A DNA stretch of 64,000 nucleotides from Kalaharituber pfeilii (Eukaryota; Ascomycota; Pezizomycetes; Pezizales; Pezizaceae): NCBI GenBank assembly GCA_015179045.1, contig WHUZ01000117.1:1-64000 (forward strand), written 5' to 3'. Position 1 is the stretch's first letter. The number at the start of each line of letters is the position of its first letter. The notes under the pieces are model-generated. The model searched no databases, had not been told where the DNA came from, and saw nothing but the letters and a program-made list of their open reading frames with translations. A program made the position numbers and the translations under genes. Below, piece after piece: positions 12,546-24,123 of this stretch.

Positions 12546-15500
12546 TCACAACGCCACCTTCGCACCACCTGCCGCTTTCAACGCGGCGTTCACAACCTTC
12601 GCAATCGCCCATACCTTCTCCTCCTCGTACATCCTAGCCACGATCTGCACCCCTACTGGTGCCCCGTCATAGACAGCTGGATCATCTGAATCAATGAACA
12701 ATACAGCAAAAAAAAAAAACCAACACAATGTCAGCCAGCCGTCAAATACAGTCCACGTGCAGAAATTTTAAAAATCCTATTGTTCACTTATCGTTCCTTC
12801 GCAAGGCATGGATTGGCAAGGCAACGGAATGAGGGAAACTCACATGCTTCCCAGTTTGTTTTGTCCAGTTCACTCCGTGGTTGGTATGTGTTATCGTACG
12901 GATCGAGAGAAGCGTCGGCAGAAGTCACAGGGATAACAGCGGCGCTGTAGGACATAAGATTGATTGCCTCTGTATAGCCTATTTTCGAGATAAAGGAGTA
13001 GTGTTGAATGAGCTTAGTTAGAAAAATCCCCCGCTCTCTAAGTGTTGAGAGAAGCCAGCGTTGGATATTGTGTATGAAAGACAGCTCCATATGCCCCAGG
13101 GTAGGCCAGGATGCGTGAATATATGATAACAATTTACATACCAGTGTGATAATACTTCCCTGGTATGACTGCTGCGTGCGGCGCCACGGGCATTATAACG
13201 GCATCAACTATTTGGCCTACACCTCCCCACGGAGATCCAGCATTAGCAAACTCCATTTCGTCTATGTATTGCAGCTGAAATATATAAGAAAAACGAGAAA
13301 TCTCAAACCCACCATCCTCATTCTCCGCTGTAGAGTTCCAATAATCCGAATATTCCGCACTAAAATCCCTTCCTTCCAGCGTCAACCTCTGGTACTCCAA
13401 CAAGCTGATGGGGTCGCGCAGCTGGAAGCTCTTCCGGAGGGCCGGGATGAGTGGTTCGCCTGAAAGGTTGAGTTGTGTATGGACGTGGTGGGCGCCATCC
13501 GCCCGAAGGAATGAGAGCTGAGAGGAAGTTCTGATTAGCCAAATCGAAAACGCCTGGGAATACATCCTGGTGGGCCTCATCTTTATATTATACGTACATG
13601 GATTCTTACTGCCGTCGCGTGGGATGGTGGGTTCCAGTCGACAACCTGGTACGTGTCAAGAATTTTGATCAGTCTTGATAATAGTTTAACTTGGCCGGGA
13701 TAAGAAAGACAATTCAACCTTATGACCCGCCTTTTTGACTGCATCAACCACCATCTGCAAGCCTCTCTTGATCGGCGGCTGTGGCTCCACCACGCTATTA
13801 GTCCAGAATATACCCAGCTTCAACGGCTGTTGCCCAATCCTGACTGAACCATCCTCGAGTGACGCCCGCTGCAGTACTGCGTCGGCAATGTCCTCCCGCC
13901 AGGGGATACTTACGACCTCCGGATCACGTAGCCATGGCTGCGTAGATAACACGGAGGACATGACCAGCTTGAGGCCATCAAGTGAGGTGGATAAAAAACC
14001 AACAGAAGAAGGATACGTGTTTTGGCCTGGGTTCTGTCGGGAGGGGGGAGGTGGGCAATGGGTAGGTGGTCAGCAGACGTGGGGAAAGCTGATGGAGAAA
14101 AATAATGCTTAATTTTTATATGTTATTTAATGAACTGTAAAAGGAGGCATAGTTACCGTATTTGCGACATCCCTATAAGAAAACCGGTTGTGGGTTGGTT
14201 TGATAGAGTATATCCCACAAAACGCCGCTGGGATTCGTACAGAGCCACCTGATGATAAGCGTTTTAAAGTGAGTAAAATATTAATAATTTGTCCAACATT
14301 CATTGAATATTGGTATTCGATAAATGTGATGAGTTCCTTACCAATATCTGTCCCCACTCCAACGGAACTAGCGCCTAGGGCTTGTAACGCTCCTTCGCCT
14401 AATATATATTACCGGTAACGAAATGTCAGGACTCGCCACGGAAAGCATATGAGAGGCTTTCGTGTGTAAGTTTTTTACCTCCGGATGAGCCTCCGCAAGA
14501 TAGATTTTGGTTCACTGGATTGAGCGTTTGTCCAATAAGGTTGTTGACGGTTTCACCAAACTGAGTCGGGTGAACAGAAAATAATAAGTACTTGTCGTTT
14601 TGTTCTCCAATCTGAAAAATTAGATTGACATATGTACATGATCAAACTTACCAAAAGTGTTTGTGGTAGGCTTGTCTAAATACGTACGTAGAGCTTTAGT
14701 AGAGGTGTTTTACTTGACAATATCCTCTATGATATAGGGTGGAAGTAATACCTTGCAATACAAAACAGCTCCAAGCGAGAGCAACTCCTTGACAATTTGG
14801 CTCTCCACCTTATGAACCTTATTTGGATCCCTACTCCCCTCATACGTCCCAATCCATCCCACGTATCCCATTGTCGTGTCGGTACCATTGACGTGGAACT
14901 GATCTTTAAGACTAATTGGCAGCCCATGGAGCGGTCCCAGGGGCTTTTTATGCATGCTGAAAAAGTCATCAAGCTCTTTGGCCCGAGCGAAGGCTTGATC
15001 GAACATGATTTCATGGAGGCAATTATTCTATATAGTTGTCAGTATGTCACTAATAAACCAAATAAACGAAGTACAGCAGCAGAACAGTGCAAGTATTCTC
15101 ATAAGAGACATATTTTCATAAGCAACAAAATAACAAACATCCTCCACTATATAGGGAGAAACTTGAATAATAAAATGTATTTTTCTTTTCGTGAGAGAAA
15201 AATCGTTATTGTAGTAACAGTTCATATCAGGAAAGCTAATTCAACCCACAATCTGATGCGCGACCCCCGCTGCCTTCGCATACGCTCTCGCCACCTCCAG
15301 TGAAGAGTACTGCCGCGACCGGATCCTCTCCACGAGTGCCATGCTCTCAAGTTTCGTAATCTCCAGCTCCTGCGGGGTAAGAAATTGCTCGAAAAAGGCG
15401 CCCTTGAGTTTGCGTTGCTTTTTAGCTGTGTCAAGATCCGCTTGGGAAAGGCGCCATTCTGGTGGGATTTTGGAGAGTGTTTCATTGACTTTGGCTTCCG

Positions 15501-15549
15501 CCATGGCTTTCCATGGCGGGCTTGATTCTGAGCTTGCTTCGACAATCAT
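12546..15549 (-). CDS. amidase (amidase-signature family), 12 exons
   Basis: A complete gene can be assembled: 15549..15250, 15027..14752, 14675..14652, 14560..14479, 14398..14342, 14248..14157, 14033..13719, 13645..13610, 13517..13313, 13222..13142, 12978..12844, 12685..12546. The exons sum to 1743 bp, or 580 aa plus stop, close to the usual ~550 aa of fungal amidases. Every junction follows GT...AG; the exon 9/10 junction is the least certain. The amidase-signature triad is present: Lys in PISLKDQ, the cis-Ser in CGGSSGG, and the nucleophile Ser in GTDIGGSVRIP. The family would hydrolyse an amide to acid plus ammonia; the substrate cannot be read. Exon 3 is only 24 bp. The intron of 222 bp at 15249..15028 is long for the gene. 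A LINE tail sits about 230 bp upstream of the start, and a decayed paralog lies at 28515..29440. Confidence 0.85.
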
Positions 15550-15779
15550 CGTTACGGTCAAATCAGAGATATAATTCGAGGAGTTTCTAGTAGTCGAAAT
15601 AGAAAATCTTTCCAGGACCCAAGACAAAAAACAAGAGAAACTTACTTTCTGTGTTGGATTCCTGTGATACGGAAGGAAGAAGAAATCAATGAGGGAGGGT
15701 AGTAGAAGTATTATACCGAAGACAATCATGTTTGTCACCTGGGCTGGCAAGACCAGCAGAGATTGCCACCCCTTGTCAC

Positions 15780-15782
<3 letters not shown>

Positions 15783-15816
<34 letters not shown>

Positions 15817-15835
15817 TATCATTACTCGAAGACCA
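15783..15835 (-). mobile_element. 53-bp LINE tail insertion with 18-bp TSD
   Basis: A long T run (poly(A) on the minus strand) plus about 20 bp of LINE 3' end (ATATATCATTACTCG on the plus strand) is flanked by GCCACCCCTTGTCACACT at 15765..15782 and 15836..15853. The perfect 18-bp duplication marks a recent, nearly abortive retroposition event just upstream of the amidase gene. Confidence 0.85.
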
Positions 15836-15853
15836 GCCACCCCTTGTCACACT

Positions 15854-17200
15854 GTTTGCATATCCCAACCGCGCGAAGACCACAATACCAAATAATCAAA
15901 TCTCCATGGGTTATAGGCAACAATGACAAGTAGAAGACCTGCCCTATCGACCTTTTTTTTGTGTGTCAGCTTTTGTCCAGGATTTTGGAGTTGCATTACC
16001 TATAGACTGAGGGGCATGGGGGCCCCCGCTCAGCTGCGTCTCACACACTCGCTGGATAGGCGCCCTTGACATACTGATTGGTAATGAAATTTACCACTTG
16101 TTTGAGAAAGAGGTAGGTATGGAGTGTACTTTCAATTGGAAAGCCCATTCTTTCACCAGTACAAATCAGGCGACTACAACCCTATGAACCAGGAAACTGT
16201 TTTTTGACTTGTTAGATACATAGTAAAGGGCGGCATGCGATCAATGATATTTTTTTAAAAAAAAAAAAAACATAGTAAAAGTACTGATACTTGAGACGTC
16301 TCTCTTTTCCTTTGACTTCATCCAACTAGATTATCTTCCCGTGCTTCGTTCTATGCTTATCTATATCCTTCATTGATTTAAATATGTATATTTGTATTCT
16401 TTCATTTTGCTTGTTCTTTGGTCCACAATAACATAAAAAATATGTAACTAGGTCACAATGTTTCCTGGTATCTTCCCACTTAAAAAATTTAGCAGATCTT
16501 CCCGCCATACATTCCACCTAGTACACTCTATAACAGCGCGCCATTCCATCTCAACACTGCATCCACATCTGCAAAGTCTCTCCACTCTATTCACACCCTT
16601 CTACCTTCCTGTCTCCACATCTAATTCTACTGCAGTGCGTCTTAACTATACTAGCGCTGATGCCAAATTTATAGGGAGCGTCGTATAGGGAGCACGTAAG
16701 TCGTCCATTTCGACATAGTTTAATTGGTACCAGTTGCAAAATCCGACTTAGTGTAGATTTCTTGCAGCATCAATTCAGGTAGCACACACACGCACATATA
16801 GCAGAAGAGTTCTATTCGGGAGTTTTAGAAGCAGACATCTCCTTCAAGTCACCCTCGACTTTCCTGGTATACAAGTAAGGTGTCGAACTCAGGTAGCAAT
16901 ACTGTGATTTTGCAGGTGCCAAGAGTGGCACAGAGCGGCACAGAGCAGCATAAGTGGCATTGCTGGTAGCGGGAGACTGAGGGGAGTTGATTCAATGGCA
17001 GGATACAGGAACCTTCGCAAGAGATTCCATCTGGAAAGTGGAGAAAGGAGTGCGATTGCCAAAGCATCTGCCATACATCAATTATTATATTGAGATTGTC
17101 TGCTGTCACCCCGACTTCACAATGCTCATAAGGAATAGGGGCCCTGTGCAAACCGAAAAAAGAATCCTTTGGAGGGGTCACAAGTATAAGAGCGGGGGAA
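15854..17200. other. intergenic region
   Basis: No gene is supported. Short frames near 16850..17180 on the minus strand are cysteine-rich but lack a convincing start, splice pattern or family. A GGGGGCCCCC palindrome lies near 16020. A 42-bp LINE tail at 16228 is listed separately. Confidence 0.4.
16228..16269 (+). mobile_element. 42-bp LINE tail insertion with 10-bp TSD
   Basis: GGGCGGCATGCGATCAATGA plus an A/T-rich tail is inserted between ACATAGTAAA at 16218..16227 and the same sequence at 16270..16279. It is among the shortest copies in the window. Confidence 0.8.
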
Positions 17201-17274
17201 TTGATATTACCGTACAGCTTTGACCTTTCAACATACTGTTCAATGCATGGGTCTCTGAACAGCTTCTCTTTAGT

Positions 17275-18088
17275 TCATCTTCTCGCTTCTCTGTTGTCCG
17301 GAACCAACGTTAGGTTCTCAGTTGGAGAAACCGGGCTACTTATAGTCAAAGTTACAGTTCGTTTCCGCCGGCGGGTCTTCACCCAGCGGTCATCCAGAGT
17401 GGTAAGTAGGGTCGTATTTCGTCCACAACGTGAACAGGCGGCGAGGAGTATAGAATCCATGACAACATCACCAACATTTCTGGTCTATCGGGCAGAACAG
17501 GGAATGATAGCCTCGACACCAGGAGATCATGAAACAATCAGCAAGAAATACAAAAAAACTGACCTAACAAAAGAGACATCCCGTTACAATGCCAAGTTGT
17601 CACATGATTGTCCTTTAGACCACCTTGCTGTCCTTTGAAGGGAACCCCCGCAGTTTGAGCTCACTGCAGCTTTACAGTACAAAAAAGAAAAAACGTAACA
17701 GGCCGTTTTGAGCTCCAAAATTTTGAACCTCAATTATCTCCACTACACTACCGTTGGTATCTAGCGTATATTCCAGAGAAGACGCATTGAAAGCGGAAAA
17801 AATGGGGTGCTGCGTGGGCCACCAAGTCAGACAACCAGAATTCTTGGCACTTGTGTAAAGTCCCTCAATAGCAAGTCCAGAGAGTGAAATCACTATACAA
17901 AAGTTCCACAAACGGCACCTATGGCACAGTGGAACTTTTTTTGCATCCAAAGCAAACCTAGGTAGCCGTAGCCATTGTAGACATTGTTGTTTGTACTGCA
18001 TCTCACCATGAGGTGACGTAGAGTACACCACCTCCGGCACACGTGCTACACCAAAAGCCGGGGAAACCATATACTCTATCACAACCAC
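17275..18088 (-). other. unresolved open frames, possible decayed gene
   Basis: Two minus-strand frames (17672..18088 and 17275..17460) are longer than expected by chance in this AT-rich setting and include Cys pairs (CHRCRLWNFC; CSRCGRNTT). I cannot place splice sites that join them and recognise no domain. They may be remnants of one gene or chance. Confidence 0.2.
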
Positions 18089-18411
18089 GTCTTTGTGCGG
18101 TTTGCAACGAAGGTAAATGAAAGGCTATACTTCATAACTCGCTTCTCTGTTCTGACAAAAAATTTCAAGGATTAACTCAATAGTAAGAAAGCCTTCCACG
18201 ATAGGACAATATCCGCTCATAAAACAGCAAAATAATGGTAATTTTGCGGATATCAGTGGCTCACCAATAAGACAGTAATATGAATTTCCGTTTAGTGTAG
18301 CAATAAACGCTTCAGAGGGAAACAGAAATAAGAATGGAAAGTATTCTAGAGTATGAGGAGGAGGTACAATGGTCACGTACTGTTGGCGAGCGAAGCATGT
18401 AATGGATGGGT

Positions 18412-19560
18412 TTATTTATTTTATTTTATTTTATTTTATTTTTTTTTTTTATTTTTTATTTTTATTTTTTTTTTTTTTAAATCACATAACCCCGCTTGTA
18501 GCACGCAGGGTCCCTGGGCAAGCCGGAGACAGGCTTAAAGAAAATTTCTAACTACATCAACCTCTCGCCAATCTTCCTTCACCCCCCTGCTTCTAAAACC
18601 TAATCCTGGAAAAGAAATTCTCCAAGACGTCATACTCCTCCCCGTTTTCCTCCGTCCTCTTCCAGTTCTTTTCCATGTCCGCCCACTTCTCAAAACCTTC
18701 TGGGCGACCCTTCTGATAGCTGCACCGGAAGGCGAGGTGCTCCCCTGTCTGCACCTCCGCACACCTGCACCTGTCCGATTCAGCCAGCCCCAGCCTTTTC
18801 AACCACGCTGCACACCTTCCTCTCTCCAGGTGCAAGGCAGTGAAATTGGATACTACTATCCAATTCCACTCCATCACCTTCCCCTTCCCGTAGCCTTCCA
18901 CCTTCTCTTCTTCTTCCTCCACGCCTTTATCCTCTGGCGCACCCCACTCCCGGTGGCCACCTCCCGCCCCTTCTTTGCTGTCCCCTTCTTCGCCTGTTCA
19001 TCTGCCTTCTCGTTTCCTGTGATCCCGATATGAGCCTTAACCCACATCAGCTCCGCATCCCCCATTTCTCTTTCTCCTCGCCACTGCGTCCACCACCCTT
19101 CTCACATCCTCGGTCTTTCCCTTTCCCTCTCTGCCTGCCTTCTGAATCGCGATGACAGCAGCCTCTGAATCCAGACAGATTAGGACTGGCACCTCCTCCG
19201 GCACTCCCTCCAGCGCCCTCCTCACCCCCCTCACTTCGCCGTCAAACACTGTCGCTGTTCTCCCCACCACCTCTGCCACCACCGCCGATCTTCCCACACC
19301 CCCGCCCCTACCCTACTGTCCTCGATCTTGCTGCCATCCGAGTACAGAATCGCTCTCCCTCTTCCGGCCTCTTCAACCGAGGTCTCTCACTCCCCTCTTC
19401 CTCCCTTTTTCCTCCCCAGCCTCTCCGCGATCCCCACTTTCACCTTCTCACACTCTCTGCCCCACGAGATCTCCTCCTCCCCTTCTAGAAACCTCGCCCA
19501 CTGGCCCTGCCAGCGATTCAGCACCGTCTCATACCCGTCCTTCTCTCCCAGTGCCCACTG
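18412..19560 (-). mobile_element. LINE 3' part with RNase H domain, 13-bp TSD
   Basis: On the minus strand, frames broken by small shifts encode a ribonuclease H domain. It shows YSDGSK, an FDGEVRGV glutamate segment, LDSEAAV, and WVKAHIGITGNEKADEQAK, so the acidic positions and the histidine are visible. It is followed by a C-terminal Cys/His knuckle region (GRCAAWLKRLGLAESDRCRC; TGEHLAFRC). The 3' end is poly(A), seen as a T-rich run at 18412..18478. Flanks GTAATGGATGGGT (18399..18411) and GTAATGGATCGGT (19561..19573) are a 13-bp target duplication with one mismatch. The RNase H layout fits Tad1/I-like LINEs. Reverse transcriptase is missing by 5' truncation. It is inactive. Confidence 0.85.
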
Positions 19561-19573
19561 GTAATGGATCGGT

Positions 19574-20420
19574 GGTATGTTGTTGGATAGGTCATGTAAA
19601 GAATATAGCGTAACTTCCCAAATAAGATAGTATTTTAGGGGGTCTCCGGGACTGCGAGTTCGGCCGTAAATAGTAGTCTGGTTACGTAAACAGCATTCAT
19701 ACTATTGAGTTAATACGGTAGAGCTCCGGGCATTGTTGGATTGTCTTGGCAGCTATTCGTGTGGGATCCGCCACTGCTCTTCAATGCAATTTACAATGGT
19801 AACAAAACTCTGATAAATGGATATTCTCAATGTAGATATCATGATGCAATACTTTTCAACTCAAGTTGATAAGCTGTATGTGAATGTTTGAATATTCAGT
19901 TTTGGGAGCAGAAACTAGCATATTTTCGTATGCTTGGCTGGTGATCCAAATTTCGTGATAGGGTGTCCAAATTTATAAGAACTTATCAGCAAAAAAATAG
20001 TTCGCGTCCCAAGGCGTTACGTGCGTCTCAACCGCCTATCCCAGTGACAGAACTTTTCCGACGCTGCGTCTGGACGACTTTCCAAGTCGGCCGTCCTCCT
20101 CAACGTTGAGTATTTTCTCTGGCGTCCGGAATTCAGCACTTTTTTAACTATGTATCCTCAACTACGGCCTGATATTAACTGCATTCTCAACTACAGCCTC
20201 ATATACCCTCCGTTATCAACTACACACTGATACACCCAGCGTTATCAAGCACTGACTGATATACCCAGCGTCCTCAAATATGCCCTGAATTAGTAGTCGG
20301 CTACCCGCGCCTACGGCGCTTATTGCACAAATTTTGTTCTACGGCACCATTATATCATGTTTGACAACCAATTGTTTATTTATTAATAACTAGCTATCCT
20401 CTATATACAGGTGCCCATTC
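19574..20420. other. intergenic, with an element fragment
   Basis: No gene is supported. Positions 19905..19985 match one arm and the adjacent part of the miniature element at 26113..26440 (AACTAGCATATTTTCGTATG, then GCTTGGCTGGTGAT). Around 20140..20290 there are imperfect repeats of the form ACTACRSCCTGATAYACC. Confidence 0.5.
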
Positions 20421-20479
20421 ATCATTCCACCATTCTATGTCATCATCTGTCATACTACTGCTCCCGCACGTTCTTATCC

Positions 20480-21600
20480 TGCCGCAGACACCCTCGAATG
20501 ACCTGCTATACCTGTAAATTTAGCTCATTCTACCACATCTCGCGCCGTCGCGTAGGACCTGCCGTACCTCTCAAATTCGACTCATTCTGCCACATCTCGC
20601 ATGGTAGAAATAGACCTGGATGACCTGTTAAATTGAGCTCATTTGCCACTTCTCGCGCCATCAACCGGGACCTGTCATACATGTCAAATTCAACTGATGT
20701 TGCCTCATCGCTTGCCGTCGAGAGAGATGTGCCATACCTGTCAAATTGAGCTCATCTCTCACCGTTGTATAGGGAGCTGTCATGCCAGTCAAATACGGCT
20801 CATTCTGCCACCTCTCGCGCCGTCAAAATGGACCTGCAATACCTGTAAATTGAGCTCATTCTATCACATCTCGAGCCGCCGATAGGACCTGCCGTACCTC
20901 TCAAATTTGTCTCATTCTGCCACATCTCGCACGGTAGAAATAGACCTAGATGACCTGTTAAATTGAGCCCATTTGCCACACGAGAGATGCGCCATACCAG
21001 TTGAGTTGAGCTCATTCTGCCATGTTTCGCAGGGTGGACATAGACCTAAATGACTTGTTAAATTGATCTCATTCTGCCACGTCTCGCGGGGTGGAAAAGG
21101 ACCTGCAGTACCTGTAAATTGAGTACATTCTACCACATCTCGCGCCGTCGTGTAGGACCTGCCATACCTCTCAAAATCGGCTCATTCTGCCACATCTCGT
21201 ACTGTCGTATTGGAGCTGTCGAACCTGTCAAATTCAGCTCATGTTGCCACATCTCGTGCCTCGATTGGGACCTGCCATACATGTCAAATTCGGCTCATTC
21301 TGCCACCTCTCGCACCGTCAAGGAGACCTTCCATACCTGTGAAATGCTACTCATCTCCTCTGCCGTCAAGTGGGACCTATCATACCTGTTAAATTGAGCT
21401 CATTCTGCCATATCTCGTGCTGTCGAGGAAGGCCCACCATACCTGTTAAATTCAACATCTTCCGCCATAGAGGGAGGCCTGCCATACCGGTTAAATTCAG
21501 GGCTGTCGTACCTGTAAAGTTGAGCTCCCTCTGCTGCATCTTGCAGCATGGAAAGGGGTCTGTTGATAGGATTCTGTAGTACTTCTCAGGCCCTCCACTT
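20480..21600. repeat. ~57-bp minisatellite array, about 19 degenerate units
   Basis: A unit of the order CTCATTCTGCCACATCTCGC, CCGTCG, GGACCTGCCATACCTGT, CAAATTGAG repeats for about 1.1 kb with strong drift, truncated units and some units that carry GGTAGAAATAGACCTGGATG instead. Frames inside it are repeat artefacts. Confidence 0.85.
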
Positions 21601-22200
21601 CTGCTGCACTTCTGCTGCACTGGTTGCATTTTTCACATCAGCGCACGGGCATATTGTGCACTTTCTTGCCACCGAGGTCTCAGCTCATGCCTCAGGAAAC
21701 ATGATGGGTAATTCCAGCAATAGCAACTGGCAACCTGGAAGCATACTGATCAACAGTTCATCATGCTCAGTCTGGTTGCATCATCCCATTGTAGTTTTCC
21801 GGCTGGCTGGTGTAAGATAACATCCAGCAGCTGGGACGGCCCAAGCGACCTGAGCCCCTTTTTGCAACAACCTAAACTTCGTCTCAATTCAGCAATGTCC
21901 TAAGAGGGCACCTCATACATACTGCGATGTTGCCAAATTGAGATAATTGACCGCCGTAAGGATACTGGACATATTTGACCAATTGAGCGTATATATTGAG
22001 CATATTGAGCGCGCGCATCTGAGAAGTTGATCAATTTCCAACCAGGGCAGGAATTTAGCCTCTTACCACGTACATGAGATATTGGAAACATATTGACCAC
22101 GCGAATGAGATGTTGAGCATAAGATGTTGGGTATACTTACACATTTGACTGCGTGAACGAGATGTTAGCTATATTACACTGCTGTTACTGTTACTGTTAC
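21601..22200. other. low-complexity region between repeats
   Basis: No gene is supported. Degenerate motifs such as GAGATGTTGAGCAT and ATATTGAGCGT recur from 21940 to 22170 and again at 22610..22690, on both sides of the GC-rich element. Confidence 0.45.
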
Positions 22201-22201
22201 A

Positions 22202-22594
22202 TAGGGTGCGCAAACGGGTCGGGTAACCCGCAACCCGACCCGCCTGACCCGTCCGCGGGGCCCCGCGGAACCCGGGAAAACCCGCGATGGCAGTATCAGT
22301 AGCAATATGCTCACCGCAATGGCAGTATTTACAGCCACATATGCTCGCCGCAATAGTAGTATTTACAGCCATATATGTTCGCCGTAGTAGCAGTATTTAT
22401 GCTCGCCGCAATGGCAGTATGAGCAACCACGTATGCTCGCCGCGACCACATTATTCGTGGCTGATATATGTAGCTTGGCACCAAGGCGGGGCCCCGCGAG
22501 TGGGTTGGCCAAAGAGGCTGACGGGGCGGGGCGGGTTGCGGGCGGGTCGTAGGGTAGCAAAACCCGCCCCGACCCGCCTGTTTGCGCACGCTGA
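22202..22594. mobile_element. GC-rich inverted-repeat element, hAT-like ends
   Basis: The left end GGGTGCGCAAACGGGTCGGG is mirrored by the right end CCCGACCCGCCTGTTTGCGC. Both arms continue as GC-rich inverted sequence (GCGGGGCCCCGCG) for roughly 80-100 bp. The centre holds four or five ~35-bp tandem units (ATGCTCGCCGCAATGGCAGT). Ends of this type are common in hAT-class miniature elements; I did not find an exact 8-bp target duplication, so the class is tentative. Confidence 0.55.
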
Positions 22595-22694
22595 AATTTA
22601 TATTACGCATATTGGTCATACATAGGAGATATGGGATGTATTGAGCATATGGTGTATGATGAGTGCGCACGCGAGATGTTGTGCACATTAGGCA

Positions 22695-22770
22695 TATCGT
22701 GAGGTATCCAATGTGTTTTTTTGTTTTTTTTATTTCACGTAACCCAGCTTGTAGCAGCTATTCGCCATAG
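22695..22770 (-). mobile_element. LINE 3' tail, minus orientation
   Basis: A T-rich run followed by TTCACGTAACCCAGCTTGTA, GCAGC and TATTCGCCATAGCAGGG is the reverse of the recurring LINE terminus. AGGTATC occurs on both sides but not directly abutting, so the target duplication is doubtful. Confidence 0.5.
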
Positions 22771-22904
22771 CAGGGTAGGTATCTGACATAGACATCTGAC
22801 ATTATGCGTCAGTTGCTACGTTGATAACGTTATTTGTCATTCTAGGGCATTGGTACATATAAGGTTAAATGTTGTGCAGCATGACGGCATGCGAAATTGA
22901 ATAT

Positions 22905-22990
22905 AGTGTCAGGACACCGGGCCCAGTTAGTGAGGTGTTAGGATGCTCGGCCTAGTTAGCGAAGCGTCAGGATGCCAGGTGTAGTTAGTA
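22905..22990. repeat. three tandem 29-bp units
   Basis: GTCAGGACACCGGGCCCAGT with TAGTGAGGT is repeated three times with a few changes. Confidence 0.65.
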
Positions 22991-23925
22991 GATGAGTCTT
23001 CACGGGCCTTTTGCTCAAGGGAGTTCCTGGCTTCGTATCCATGTCAACGTAGACTAAGACTACAGCATCAATCGACCCATGCCACACACATTTTCAGCCG
23101 CAGCCTACAATAACATAATGTGCCATTAAGAATTCCTGCTTACTGATATGAGGCTACCAACCTCCCGACCTCCAGCACCCCCCCTTCTAAGAAAATTCGA
23201 ATTTTCATGGCCTATGAGAAACCCAATAACAATACTAGTCTACCACGCAGGACATACGCGGCAGCACTTTTGCGCGGGCTGCAGTAGATAAGAGTAGATG
23301 AACAACATTGCTGAACTTACGAAAAGATTTCCGCAATCTCGCACTGCCATTTCTACATTGGTGCCGCGGTGCTCATAAGTAAACCACGGCCAGTTGTAAT
23401 ATAATAGGTTGCTAGATTTCAGGTGACCGAAACGTAAATAATCAAATTGATTATGATCTCCATATTTGGGTTACAAAAAATACTAGAGTAAATATCTAGC
23501 CGCACAGTCTGGCCTTGCTATGATGAACCCTTGCTATAGTGAAAACCTTGCTGATATGAACATATTACGCTTTAAGGAATTTTCTACCCACAAGTTTGAC
23601 CTTGCAATAATAAAATCGCGTCAAATAATGAAAAATGAATCTTGAGGGAGTTAATTTTTTTTTATATACAAGTAGTTCTTGGGATAATAAAATGAGGCTA
23701 TGCAAACCCATAGAACTCTATGTTATGGGTTGCGATCGACTGTTATGCAAACCGTTGCATGCAAAGGTAGAACTATCCGTAACCGCCGGGCCTACGAGCG
23801 GGATATAGTCAAGTATCCTTTATACGTAGGTTGCTACAGATAGCCACTTTCAGCTATGTAACTAGTTGCACTCTTACTTACTAGCCGCACGGCTTGTCGC
23901 ACTCTACCTTGCCTTTCTATACTTT
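22988..23925. repeat. dispersed repeat, close copy at 46868
   Basis: The stretch matches 46868..47715 closely from CTTCACGGGCCTTTTGCTCA to TAGCCGCACGGCTTGTCGCA. It includes the pogo-like block with CTATAGTGAA motifs at 23512..23700. A more diverged third relative begins at 59048. No coding potential is supported. The right edge abuts the poly(T) of a LINE tail. Confidence 0.75.
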
Positions 23926-24118
23926 TTTTTTTATTTTTTTTTTTTTTTTTATCATTACTCGCTTGCCGCCCTAAGGGCTATGGCGAGGTTAAGTACAGAA
24001 TGGAGTGAAATGTGAGAGAGTTTGAAATAAGAGAGTGCCCCAAGTTCCCATCGCGGCAAAGAAAAGTCTGCTACATCATCATCGCTGAATATAAGGAAAG
24101 GGAGGAAAAGTCTGCTAT
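23926..24118 (-). mobile_element. LINE 3' end inserted beside a gene fragment
   Basis: A T-rich run at 23926..23960 followed by ATCATTACTCGCTTGCCGCC, then CTAAGGGCTATGGCGAGGTT, is the canonical 3' terminus in minus orientation. About 150 bp of LINE 3' untranslated sequence follow. No exact target duplication was found. Confidence 0.65.
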
Positions 24119-24123
24119 ATGAG

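Noticed and set aside
15783..15815. Lys-run start of a frame upstream of the amidase
   Set aside because: The lysines come from the poly(A) of a LINE tail. The amidase start is ATG at 15549.
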